DNA of 64,000 nt, from assembly GCA_021018995.1 (NCBI GenBank), contig CM037584.1, forward strand, positions 51,960,811 to 52,024,810. The letters run 5' to 3'. The translations under genes were made by a program, and so were the position numbers. Positions 22,240 through 34,492 of this stretch are shown in pieces (within the stretch, counting starts at the first letter, position 1; each line of letters begins with the position of its first letter). Origin of the DNA: Chloranthus sessilifolius (taxonomy: Eukaryota; Streptophyta; Magnoliopsida; Chloranthales; Chloranthaceae). The notes under the pieces are model-generated. The model was not told the DNA's origin. It saw nothing but the letters and a program-made list of their open reading frames with translations, and made no database searches.

Positions 22240-25200
22240 CCACCACTCATTTTCTGTATTTTTTTTAACCAATGAAGCAACTACCTCCTCCTTGTAGAGC
22301 CACCAAGACACCCCTTCTCCTCAAAAAACTGCATAAGAACTTCCCCACCTTAAGCAAGGTACAACCAGTCATAGCACCTTCAAGCCACGTGTACCATCAT
22401 GACCCTAAGCTCTTCCTCTGTGAAGAGCAGCCGCCCAATCTCCCTCTCTAAGCCCCTCTCTCTTCAACCTTCTTCTTTTCCCTCTCCTTAAAGAGCCAGT
22501 GAATCCACCGTTCACAAATCGCCCCCTTGCCATCTCCTTCGTAAAATATCCATTAAAGTATTCCCCCTCACCAAAACAATTGTTGTGTCCGTCACCAAAC
22601 CACCTGTACTTCACATCCACGAACTTCCATCACCAACTACGGCTGTAACTCGAGCACCACCACATCAACATCGTCTACCTCGAACTCCTTTCTCGCCATT
22701 GCAACAATAATAAAGAATCATGAAAACTACCCTTAACATCGACACCAAGGGCAGCCTACCATCTGAGCACCATTCAGAGCCTTCGCATAGTCTCAACAAA
22801 CAACCACATCCACCCATAGCAGCGATCTCACTAGCATTTGGTTAAAATAAAAGGTTACGAGTCGTACCGGCACGTCGAGAACCGATCTACGTCAACGTAT
22901 TTTATCATGAACGCACGTGGGCACACTTCAACAGGTAGGTTTCCTTTCAATTCCACTCCGATCTATTTTGTAGCCTCTATAAAGTTAATCGACCCCGTTC
23001 AATTGATAAAAACCTTAAAAATCACGTTTTTATGAGTTTTGGCACGCTTCAAGAGGCCATAAAAGTCAAAGGACTAACCCGATGGTCAAACCCTTTGACC
23101 CCTGATGTAGGGTACCCAGTACCCTTCATTTTTTTTTGAAAGTGATTCGGTGAAAAAGCCGATATAGGCCTTGAAACTGGGGTCAAAGACACCCCAGCCG
23201 TAGCAGTGCACAATACTGCACACATGCAACAACACACATGTTTTGGACCAGGGTAAAGGTCAAGGTTTGACCTTCTCGATCTCAGACCCATGGACCTGAT
23301 TAGTAAAATATCAGTAGGGAGACCCTCCATACTCTTTGATGTACTATCCATCTAACGGTGGAAACAATTGTTGGCACCTTAATTACACGTATCCAAGGAT
23401 TCCTAAAATCAGCAATTATTTTCCTGCAATACTTGGTTTCTTATTATGTTTATTGCATTATGTGATTTTTTTTTATGATATGGCTAAAGGGCCTAGTTGA
23501 ACCTATTATATTAAACAAATCGTGATCCTCTGGACTGAAACTCATGGACCAAATGAACGAAAACATGACCATCTATGAAACAAAAGGTCAAATTTTGAGA
23601 TAGAATATTTTACCTTAGTTTGTGTGTCACCCAAAATGGTACACTTAACCACTGAAACTCTCTCTATTCCTGGTGGCACATAGGTCAGAGGTACGACTTT
23701 GACTATCTTAGATCTTGGGTTCAAGGCTGAATTGGGTCAGGCCCTCCAAGTATGACACCCCCTAACTTTTGATCGACTGTTCATCGGATGGACAGTTTAA
23801 TGATAAATTATTGATTTACCTCATTTTATGTGTTGTGTTATGTTACGAAAAATCATATGCACTATAAACTAGTGTCGAAGGGTCACTTTGACCTCGATGT
23901 CAGCCTTGAAAATGATGGAATTAGAGGAAAGCCCATGAAAAGACCCTCTATAATTTCTGAATCCCTACGCAACTACCATAATCGATTTCCCAGTTTGCAT
24001 TCAATGAACTCAAGAAACGTAACTCAATGCACGAACGTGCATGGTTATAAGAAAACTCTTGGCTGTCATTTCATGTATATTTTTCCATAATTGAAAATTT
24101 TTCAGTAGGTGAAAAAGTTATCTTATTCAATATTCTAGGTCCACCAGAGAATTTGGACCAATTGGGTTTACAGCTTTCAAAATATGTGCACCACCCTTTA
24201 GGCCTTGTATGAAACTACCCTAATAGGCCCGTACACTCTCCATAACCAAATTCTCAAATTAAGACAAAAATGACTCTAAACCTTAAATTAGGTCTGTGTC
24301 CTTAACTATATGGATCCTACAAAGTCTGCAAATCATTAATTGGATCTTCGGATTCCACCAAGTTGACCCCTTTGACCTTTAGACCTTGGTCGAGCCTAAG
24401 TACCCAAGAAGCCCAAATACCCAATTTAAGCCAAAGACTCCTAAGATGTTGAAGCCCAATCTTTGAAATAGGCCCAACTCACATTCTAAGCTTATGACAA
24501 CTATTTAATTATACCTCCTACTCACGTTATGAAGGTGTACATATCTCGAAAATCGTGTAAGGATAATTCGACGGTCGAAACTTGCGTGAGTCACGAGAAT
24601 CAATCCTTAACCAAATTTCACAAATGACCAGTCGATTTTCATCATATCGATAAGACCTATCTGATGAGATCGGTCTAATATCACTTTATGATACATATTT
24701 TAGAACTCATGTACCTTCATCGTACGTCACTTTTACCTCTCTCTTAAAGATGAACGAGACGCCCGAAATCAATCTTTAATCACAACCTAACCTTATAAGG
24801 TCTTAAAGTTTAATCTAATAGCTGAGAGTTAAAGTCTAACTCTCCCTTTTATAGATATCGATTTGATATCAGTATTTCTAGCATCTCCCTATGATTGATT
24901 TGTATGTTTGAATCATAATTCGAAATATTACAAGTAATATTAACTCCCTAATGGTTAATTGCTTTCTTATTTTATGCTTTATCTGTATTGTGTAACATTC
25001 ATCACTTAGAAGTACGTTGGGATATATGTATGATAAAAAAAAAGGAATAAGATACGACACACGACTTTTAAACCTTCGTCATGGTGGGGTGAAATGTAGA
25101 CATCCATGTACAGATGCAACACCGCTATGGGAGTATGGACTACCACACGAAGTATATTCAAGTTACTACGGAACCCATCTCTTGGAAAGTATGATTTAGT

Positions 25201-26270
25201 GAAACTTATCGAACCATGACTCACTCTAATTTAAATAGTATGAAAATGATACAATAAAAAAGTGTACGTAAGAATAAGATAAGATACAGATACGATAAAA
25301 TACGCTATGAAGGCCAGCTAAATATGAAATTAAATTCTACATGTATCATATCTTACGTACTACCGTAAGGGTATAACATCTGCAGCCAAGACGAATCTTA
25401 AGAACAATATGATACGACAGTGTCCCGACGTAAGGGGACACTGATTTTTATGCGCGCAACCTCATTAGGCTGGATGTTAGTTTATGATATGATATGAAGG
25501 TTAGGTGATTATTTACACGTGAATCTCGTGTGATAAACTCGAGCAGCGGCCCTGACACAGGTCATATACGTAAGATAAGTAATAAGCAAAGTACGTTGTG
25601 TAGGCGTATGAAGCTACAATAAGAATTAAGATATGCCACATAAATTAAGTTAACAAGACAAGTAAGAATAGTGATAAGCATTAGAAGCATCATATGTATT
25701 GAAAATTGATACGTTCTTTCAACTTATTAGATATGAAATGTTTATGAAAATTTTTATTATGTTATTTGTATGAAATTGTAAGAGTTCCACTTCCACTCAC
25801 AAGATTGCACCCACGATCACCCGGGTAGATTATGATGGATCGGTTGTGCAACCTACTAAGTTTACGTGACTGAGTAAACTCATCCCACCAAAAACTAACA
25901 ACTGTAGGTGAAGATATGGATTATACTGCCGGTGGACTTGATGCATTGGAAGATGATACATATTTTTAGGGTGACGACCTGGGTGACCAGTTAGACGGCA
26001 TCAGGTATATATTAAATATTTGGAAAAACTTTCTAGTAGTTGATCGTACTTTTATTTATGGTCATTTAATATCATAGACTCCAAATTCAATGTACACATA
26101 ATGAAGGAAATTTTTAATGTGGAAGAAATTTTGGTTCACGATTTTTGAGAGCCTCTTATATGTAAGATCTAGTAAGATATGTATGTCTTCTTATCGCCTT
26201 AACAAGCGTGCGGTGTCATAACACGAAATTCTAGGCCCTTGGGATCGGCTAGGATTTTAGGTCGTGACAC
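22240..26270. other. Non-coding region, possibly derived from an LTR-type element
   Basis: Four kilobases without a convincing gene. The right edge reads ...gattttaggtcgtgaca (26253-26269), which on the minus strand starts TGTCACGACC, a sequence start often seen in plant LTR-type elements. The intervening sequence is GC-moderate, has no recognised Gag or Pol similarity, and no matched flanking duplication was found. Treat it as an old, large, non-coding fossil of uncertain class. Confidence 0.3.
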
Positions 26271-26389
26271 TGTGAGATCAGCTTTCAATCATTTAGCGTT
26301 AAGTTATTATTCTCAAATCATTAAATGCAATAAACAAGCCAGATGGGCTTTGGGATAAATTAAATATAAATCAAGAATATAAATTTATA

Positions 26390-28715
26390 TCACCAATAAT
26401 CTCCACAAGTGCAAACCCCATATTTGATGTGATGAAATCGGACGGCGTCCCTCAACACAATTTCCCTACATGTGACCTTCGATATAAACTTAGCAGCAAC
26501 ATGGCAGTCTTCACATATGCGAAGGTTCTTCATGATTCTAATTGTGGCACCTGGTGTTGTTCTTAACAAGCCATAAGCCATGGCTAACTTCTCACTGTGA
26601 TTTCTCAGCACACTTTCTTTGACATCATCCTCCACATCATGCAACACTACACCTGTTTGCGGGACATATCCAATTCTCCCAATCTCTTCCATAATATCCT
26701 CCAGCTTCCGGTATATCTTGCTGGAATCGGAATGTGTCATGTCACCTGAAATAAAGCAATGAACCTTATTGCCGATCTCAATTGAGCTCCACCCAGCTGG
26801 TTTTCTCAACCCGTTGTCTCTCATCAAACTTCTAACTTTTCTAACTTCTGACCACATTCCGGCAGATGCATAGATATTTGATAGCAAAACATAGAATCCG
26901 GGATCTAAAGAATTCAGTTCGAAAAGCCGATCAGCAGCAAATTTACCTAAATCAACATTACCATGAATTCTACAACCACCCAACAACGCTCCCCAGATAC
27001 CCAGGGAAGGTTCCATAGGCATGTCATTAATCAAACCCATTGCTTCATCCAAATGCCCTGCACGCCCCAAAAGGTCAACCATACAGGCGTAGTGTTGCAT
27101 TCGTGGTGCGATGCCATGATCGTCAACCATCCGATGGAAATATTCCCAGCCCTTATCAACAAATCCTGAATGAGCACAAGCTATTAAAACTCCAATGTAA
27201 GTAATGTAATTTGGTTTGATTTTATTGGCTTGCATTTTTTCAAAAAGCGCCAAAGCCTCTACGCCATGACCATGAGTGCCATATCCAGTGATCATTGAAC
27301 TCCAAGCAACAACACTTCTATTAGGCATGTTATCAAATAATTTGCGGGCCACAAACAAATCGCCAGTTTTCACATAAACATCTATTAAAGCTGTCATCAC
27401 AAACTCATCCAACTCAAAATTGTTTCGAATAACAAAACCATGGCATGATTTTCCCAAATGCAGTGTGCCTGAACCGGCAACGGCGGGTAGAATTCCAGCC
27501 AAACTTGATCCGTTGGGCTTCAATCCATTGTCTTGCATCTCTGTAAACAGTTTGAAGGCATCCTCAATATGCCCAGTTTGGGCACAACAAGAAATCAGGC
27601 AATTCCAAGAAATCAAATCTTTGGTAATCATTTCTTCAAATACTTGATTAGCAAACTCCAAGTGGCCAGAATTCGCATACATGTCCAAAAGTGCAGTGGC
27701 AATAACTACGTCAGTCCCAAACCCACTCTTTACCACCAAAGAGTGAACCCACTTTCCTGTTTAAAAAAAATGCAAGTGATTAAGTTGGATTTAATAGTAA
27801 GATTACCAATATAATGGCCTTCATCCACTAATTAGAGAGTTGAGATAATTAAAAAGGCAACAGTTACTACCACAACTCAGGAAAGAGACGAAAATTAGAT
27901 AATCAAATATGTAAATTAGTATGCCGGTTGTGTAGAAAATTAATTCTACCAAATCCAACAAACATATGAAAGAAGCAGTTAGGTTATAAGTTTATAACAG
28001 ACAGCAGGAATCTAATCTAAATTTGATTACCTTGGTGAACAAACCGCAACTGAGAACACCCAGCAATCACAGAAGCAGCAGCCACATAGTCAATACGCAC
28101 ACCCGCCTCACGCATTCCATTATAAATCTCCAAAGTCTCTTCCGGCCTCCCATTCTGTGAATAACCAGTCAAAAGAGTATTCCAAACAACTACATCTCTC
28201 TCAACCATTCTATCAAACAGCTGCCGGGCACTCTCAATTCTCCCATTTTTCATATGCATATCTATCAATCCAGCGGCGACAAAAATATTCAAATCAAACC
28301 CAAATTTCACAGCATGAGCATGGAGCTGGACACCGTGGGAAAGCATAAACGAAGATGAACACGCTTTGAAGAGAAGCGGAAACGTGAATTGATTTGGAAA
28401 GATACCACTTTCGAGCATTTTAGAGTAAATTAGTATGCAATTTTGATAAAAGGAACTCGAAATGTAGGCTTGGATGAGGGAATTGAAGAGAAATGGATCT
28501 GGGTTTCGCTGATATTGATCGAAGGCCAAATGGGCCGACGTTAAATCTCCAAATTTGCCATAAGAGGTAACTAATTTGGTTGTGAGATTGATATTTTCAT
28601 GCTTCGGTGATTTCAGTAGCTGAGCATGCGATTGTTTGAGGCCCGAGAGGGACTTGCACGACTCTAAGCTTTTTGAGGAAAAAAAAGATTGAAGATTTGG
28701 ATCTGCAAAGGCCAT
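26390..28715 (-). CDS. DYW-type pentatricopeptide repeat (PPR) protein
   Basis: Two exons, 28715-28031 and 27756-26390, are joined across a 274-bp GT-AG intron (28030-27757) and give a 683-residue protein. The splice joins phase 1 and restores the conserved H-Q-G-K-W-V-H stretch. PLS-type PPR motifs run from about residue 45 to 480 (for example NSLIQAYISS, WNTLLTGYSQNG, TALLDMYANSG, WNCLISCCAQTG, WSSMITGYGTHG, YACMVDLLGRAGHLDEA), then the E/E+ region (GWSSIEIGNKVHCF), then a C-terminal DYW domain. The zinc and deaminase signature is complete: HSE at 615-617, CEDC at 643-646, HH at 670-671, C.C at 677 and 679, ending DYW at 681-683. Proteins of this class bind organellar transcripts and the DYW domain carries out C-to-U editing, so a mitochondrial or plastid role is expected; which of the two cannot be decided. 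Start: the first ATG of an open exon at 28713-28715. No damage was seen. The exact orthologue was not identified. Confidence 0.93.
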
Positions 28716-28906
28716 CGCTTATTATTATTTGGAGACGAAATAAACTGTTTCGCGCCAATTTTCTAACTCTAGCACTGAACGGCTATAATCGAAATACAAC
28801 AATGGTCCTTGACGATGAGTCGGTATTAATTAAGCAACCCGTGCACTAGGTCCTTGGTTCACGGGTCACTTTTTGTGACACTTGGTTTCACCTAGGGTTT
28901 TAAATA

Positions 28907-31335
28907 GGGAGCCATTATTTGCACTCGCTTTTAAGTGATTGCACCAAGGTTAAAGAAAAACTTTATATCTTTGAGACATGTGGCACGTTGAAACGCAATT
29001 CGGGCTGTTTGATTTAAAGTTCATAATCTATAAATCCTTAGTAGATAAGATTGACATAAAATATAAGCTTCATCATGTGATTAAATACAATCATAGGATA
29101 TTATTTGATCGATGGTTGACAACAATAGATCATATGATAAATGTTCTGTTTTGCTCTAATCTTATCCACTAAGAATTTATAGATCATGAACTTTAAATCA
29201 AACGACCTAGATTACGTTTTCATATGTCACATGTTCCTAAGGCCTTGTTTGATAACCTGGAAATGTAATTTCATTGTGAAAATGAAAATAGCTTCCAATT
29301 GTTGTTATTTAATAAATATTTAAGGAGATGGAAATGAAATTAAGTCGTCCCGCATGAAAATTGAATTTTATACATCAAATCATTTTAGGAGGAAATCATT
29401 TCAACCTTTCAAGTGGTTAAAATTGAGTTTCCTATTAACAAAATAATAATATTTTGTTATTGGAAATCTAAAGTTACTTATAAAAAACTTAAAAGCAAAA
29501 AAAAAAAAAAAATTGACTATTAAAAAGTAACTTCAATTTCTATGACCATCATACTAATACGATCACTATGACCACTACATTATCTAGATCATACTCTTTT
29601 TAGTTAATATTTGACTTTGGTCAAAGTTTGAATTTTAATCAAACTTTAATTGGATTTATAAGCTATATAAAGTTTTGACTTTTGATCAAACTTTGACTAC
29701 TGAAACATGATAATAAGTTGCAAGTTAGTAATATATTATCAAATTTTTAAGAGTCAAAGGTTGACTTAAGGTCAAACTTTAACTTTTAATTAAAATTTAT
29801 TTTTTATTAAACTTGGACTTTAATAATTTGATGGCGAAACAAGGATACTGTCGTATTGATGTATAATTTGATATTAAATTCTCAATTGTATTAGTCAATA
29901 GTTTAACCTTTAGTCAAATTTTAACTTTTACACAAATTTTATTTTTAGTCAAACTTGGAACCTGCTTATAAATAGAGTCTCCTATTACATAAATTTATAT
30001 CGTATCAGTACAATTTTTTCTTGGTCAAAGTTTGACTTTTGGTCAAAGTTCGATTTTTCATAAAATATTATAAAATTTTATTAGTGAAATATTATAATTA
30101 AAAATATTTATGATTATTTTCATTTATAATTTGAAAATACATTACCTCATTTTTATTGGTCAAAGTTTGATTTTTATTCAAATATTAACTTTAGTCAAAA
30201 GTTGAAAAGTGTATCTTGACAGTAGATATTGATTATTACTATTGTTATTTATATTTTGATAATATAAATTTTAATTAGTCAAAGTTTGATATTTTGTCAA
30301 ACTTTGACTTTTCAATACAATTTGATTTTTTTGAACTTCTGTATTTTCAATGGGATTATCATTTTTTAATTTATTACTTTCTAGTACATTACCAAATTTT
30401 ATTTTACTTTTTTTTATATTTGGTCAAAATTTGACTTTTTAAAAAGTTGATATTTAGTCAAAATTTTTACTAGTGTAACCTAGCGATGGATGCGAATACT
30501 GTTATGTTAATTTGCAGGTTGGCAGTAGATTGTCGAATTTTTTATTGGTCAAAGTTAAAAAATTTAGTCAAAGTTTGACTTTTTAAAAAAATTAAATTTT
30601 CTTTCAAGTTTAAAAATTTAATTTTGTTTCAATATATAATACATACTAGCATTTACTAAATAACTTTGTACTTTAGTCTTAAAAATTTTTATTAATCAAA
30701 GTTTTACGTTTAGTCAAAATTTGACTTTTATTAAAAGTGAATATTTGATCAAATTTTGACTAGTATAACCTAAAGATATATATATGAATATTATTATATT
30801 AATTTATAATTTGACTTTTATAACTTGTTGGTACATTGCAAAATTTTCTTTTGGTCAAAGTTAAAATTTTAGTCAAAGTTTGACTTTTATAAAAATTTAA
30901 TTTAATTTCAACGTATAAATTTACAGTAGGTACTAGAATTTATGACTTTGTTATTTAGTTTTATTTTTTTTATTTTATCAAAATTTTATGTTTGGTCAAA
31001 ATTTGATTTTTTATTTGAGTTTGACTTTTCAAACTCTAACTTATATAACTTAGTAATAAATATCAATTTGTAATATAATAGAATATCATTAAAAAAATTA
31101 TTGGTTAATATTTGACTTTAATAATAAATTATCAAAATTAAAAAATTCATTTTCAAAAATACTAATCAAATAAGAGAAATCAATTTTCAATGAAATTTAT
31201 TTCGCAAACACACTAATTAAGCAATAGAAAATCCATTTTTAGAAGAAATCAACTAAGAAATTGATTTCATTTCCTCTTTGAAGTTTCATTGTTACCAAAC
31301 AAGGCCTAAAATACAAAGTCTTTCTTTAATCTCGA
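28907..31335. mobile_element. Mutator-like MITE, split by a Harbinger insertion
   Basis: The left part (28907-29240) and a short right part (31310-31335) align in order with the intact MITE at 34121-34483: gggagccatta, cactcgctttt, aagtgattgca, a hairpin interior, then aaagtctttctttaa. Between them sits the 2066-bp element 29241-31306. The right terminal repeat beyond about 31335 has been lost or replaced. Confidence 0.8.
29241..31306. mobile_element. Non-autonomous PIF/Harbinger-like element, about 2.07 kb
   Basis: Terminal inverted repeats GGCCTTGTTTGATAAC (left) and its near-perfect inverse GTTACCAAACAAGGCC (right, one mismatch) are bounded by TAA duplications at 29238-29240 and 31307-31309. 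Removing it in silico with one TAA restores the sequence of the host MITE, which proves the borders. It has no transposase. The interior is very AT-rich and packed with diverged copies of a 'GTCAAAGTTTGACTTTT' motif, spaced roughly every 60-200 bp. Confidence 0.88.
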
Positions 31336-31339
31336 TGTA

Positions 31340-33478
31340 TAATCTTAAAATCCATGGTTTCACCAATTGTGCCATGTTGAGACGATGAGCAAGAAATCCA
31401 ATGGTATAGAAGATTGGGATGAAAAGGCATCTCCATATATCACAAACGCCAAAAAAAATGCCCCTGAAATCAAGTTTGAGCATGATGTGTGCCATATGAT
31501 TAAAGATCTATTTTTTGGCAATCTGTGACACATGGAATAAAAATTGACCATTTAATAGGTGCGCCATGATCTCCAGATCAATTTTGTGGAAGATCTAGGT
31601 GAAGCACGATCTCCATAATCTGATCCAAAACAATTAATGATTTTCAAGGGACCTGAGACGTAGGCACTTCCAGAGAACGTGCGGGAGCAAATAGAGGCAC
31701 CCGTCCTTAACAGAGGTACCCATTCTAAAAAGGGAGCTAAAACTTGCACGTGAGAATTGTTTTGTGACACATGGTTTAAAAAGAAATACTTGGTATTTTT
31801 GAGATTTGTGCCACGTGAAAAAACATCTAAGCCGTCTGATTTGAAGGCCATAAGTTAAAGATCTTTGGTGCTAAAGATTGGCACGAAATACGATCTCTTT
31901 CATATGATTCAACACAATTAAAGCCTATCTTTGGCATTAAAGATCTTTACATCATGGCCTTCAAATTAGACCATAGTCACAAAAATCGCCAAATTTTTGA
32001 AAAATTCACGAATTTAAGGTCCCCCACATTAATCCCGAATTATTCACGAATTTTTCGAAAATTCGCTTGATCACAAAAAATCGCGAATTATTCCCGAATA
32101 ATTCTTGAATTTTTCAAAAAAATTGTGACTTACTAAATTTTTTAATTTTAAATATTTTTATTTTTATTTTTAAATTTTTATCACCAAATTTTCTTTGAAT
32201 ATTTCCCCGAACTTTTCAGATTTGCAGGATTTTTCCTAATTTCACTTCGCTGCACTATTGCAGAATCCCGATTTGGTAACTATGAATTAGACGGCTTAGG
32301 TGGTATTCCACGTGGCTCAAGTCACAAAAATACCATGTCTTTCTTTTTAACCCATGTGCAATGGTACAAATCTCGTGTGCAAGTTGTAGCTCATGTCCCA
32401 AAATATCAATGGGTACCTCTATTCATGCCAACAAATTTTCTGGAAGAGCCAATGTCTGTACCCCCTTGAAACCTATTGATGGCTTGAAATCAGACAATGG
32501 AGATACTTTTTCACCCCGATCTTGTACACAAAGGATCTTCATATCGTCATCTCACCATTAGACGGTCAATTTTTGATTCCATGTGTCATAGATCCTCAAA
32601 AAATGGTCGTAAAGTCATGTTTGCGTGATGTGTGTCATATAATTTAGGGTCATTTTTTAGATATTTGTGCCATGTGGAATAAAAAAATAACCATATGTTG
32701 GTACGCTCATGGTCTCAAGATCCTTTGTGTGGAAGATCAGGTTGAAAAATGATCTCCATCTTCTAAATTCAAGTAGTCGATGGGCTTCCTGGACATTGAC
32801 GCTTTCAGTAAACCGATTGGCGTGAATAGAGGTACCCAATATTATGTTGGATACCTCTAAACGCGCCCACACGTACTCTCGAAAACCATCGATTCCTTTG
32901 AATTAGTTGATGGTGATTGTTTTTTCACCCAAATCTTTCACACAATAGATCTTCAGATCATGGTGCACATATCAGATGGTCAGTTTGTGATTTGACATGT
33001 CACAAGCCCTAAAATCACATTTGGTCATGATGTGTGCCATATGAGTTAAGGGCCATTTTCTAGGGATCTATGACTCATGGAATAAAAAATTGATCATCTA
33101 ATGGGTGCGCCATGATCTCAAGATCTATTGTAGGAATTACACTGGGTGAAAAATGATCTTTATTATCTAATTCAAAGGAATTAATAGTTTTCAAGAGGTG
33201 TGGGACGTGGGCGCTTTTTCAAAGAACGCGTGCTTCTGATCAAATGATGGAGATCGTGTTTTACACCGATCTTCCACACAATAGATTGAGCTCACGACAC
33301 ATCAGTCACGCGGTCAGTTTTTGATATCATGTTCTCAAAAATGTCCATATGATAGGTGCCACATGATTGCAAGATCTATTTTGTTGAATATCGGGTGAAA
33401 AACGATCTCCATCATTCGATTCGTAGCAATCAATGGTTTTCAACGGGGCTTAGACGTTGGCGCTTTCAGAGAACGGTG
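31340..33478. repeat. Cluster of decayed Mutator-like MITE fragments
   Basis: Several diverged copies, in both orientations, of phrases such as 'gatctccatcatc', 'caatggttttca', 'gtaggcgctttcagagaacg', 'tagaggtaccca', 'gtgtgccatatga' and 'atctcaagatc'. They recur at about 31560-31760, 32380-32560, 32640-32880, 32890-33130 and 33110-33240, and resemble the MITEs at 48034-48430 and 61460-61730. No gene is present; the frames on both strands are repeat-derived. Confidence 0.6.
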
Positions 33479-33486
33479 ACACGAAC

Positions 33487-34014
33487 TAGGGGTGTTATCG
33501 AGTCGGTTTGGGTTGGTTTCTATTTTATGAAACCGAAACCGAACCAATAACTATCGGTTCAGTCGGTTCGGTTGGTTTTTTGTTTCTAAACCTTATTTTT
33601 TCAACTTTTTTTTTATTTGTAGCATTTAACCGAATTGAATCGATTTTTTTGGTTTTGGCTTAAAGTTTTCAAAATTTATATAAACCGAACTGATTTATAG
33701 AAATAGTTTTTGTAAACTCCTATGATTCAATTGATTTAAAGACTTTTGGTGATTAACAAACTAAAACAGTAGCAGTTGGCTTTTTACAATAAGTCTCACA
33801 TACCATTAAACTCAAACATAGACATACTATAATCCATATATACACCATTATCGATTTTTTATCGGTTTGGTTTCGGCTTTTTAACATTAAAACTGAAACC
33901 GAACTGATAACTATTGATTTCTATTTTTTGAAATCGAAATGAAACCGATATATCTCAAAATCGAAACTGAACCAAAATTTCGATCGATTTCAATCGATCT
34001 TTTGCACAGCCCTA
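33487..34014. mobile_element. hAT-like non-autonomous element
   Basis: It starts TAGGGGTGTTATCG and ends ...CACAGCCCTA, giving short inverted termini (TAGGGSTGT). Flanking 8-bp sequences acacgaac (33479-33486) and gcgcgaac (34015-34022) agree at 6 of 8 positions, consistent with an aged hAT target duplication. The interior is rich in 'aaaccgaaaccgaac' and 'cggttcggttgg' repeats; no transposase. Confidence 0.65.
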
Positions 34015-34049
34015 GCGCGAACAGAGCTACACTTATTTATTTATTATTA

Positions 34050-34070
34050 GGGAGCCATTAATTGCACACG
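34050..34070. repeat. Fragment of Mutator-like MITE end
   Basis: The sequence gggagccattaattgcacac matches the left terminus of the MITE that starts only 71 bp downstream at 34121. Confidence 0.6.
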
Positions 34071-34120
34071 AAAAATTGGCCCTTGCATCAATTTAAACGA
34101 AAATTGTGTATTTTTTATAT

Positions 34121-34483
34121 GGGAGCCATTACTTGCACTCGCTTTTTAAGTGATTGCATCGAGGTTCAAAAAAGATTTTATATTTTAAGGATATGTTACA
34201 TGTGAAAACATAATTTGGGCCGTCTGATTGGTATGGAATATAAACTTTTATCATGTGATTAAATATAGTCAAAGGCTATTATTTGATTCAATGATTGACA
34301 ATAATAGATTATATGATAAATATCGTGTTTTGCTCCAATTTTATCCACTAAGGATCTATAGATCATGAACTTTAAATCAGACAGCCTAGATTGCATTTTC
34401 ACATGTTGCATGTCCCTAAAAGATAAAGTCTTTCTTTAACATCGGTGCAATCACTTAAAAAGTGTGTGCAAGTAATGGTTCCC
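34121..34483. mobile_element. Mutator-like MITE, complete, 363 bp
   Basis: The left end GGGAGCCATTACTTGCACTC is matched by the inverted right end, which on the opposite strand reads GGGAACCATTACTTGCACAC; the inverted repeats extend for over 100 bp (aagtgattgca / tgcaatcactt). It is flanked by perfect 9-bp duplications tttttatat (34112-34120 and 34484-34492), the hallmark of Mutator-like insertion. It has no coding capacity. Confidence 0.92.
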
Positions 34484-34492
34484 TTTTTATAT

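Noticed and set aside
21995-22246. Minus-strand frame with a long Arg-Glu run
   Set aside because: The run is the (CT)n microsatellite read in one frame, adjacent to a CACTA terminus.
26963-27169. Plus-strand frames opposite the PPR gene (also 27420-27814 and 28157-28348)
   Set aside because: Shadows of the strongly supported minus-strand PPR exons.
31292-33550. Several short frames on both strands in the MITE cluster
   Set aside because: They recur with the repeat phrases and have no conserved protein features.
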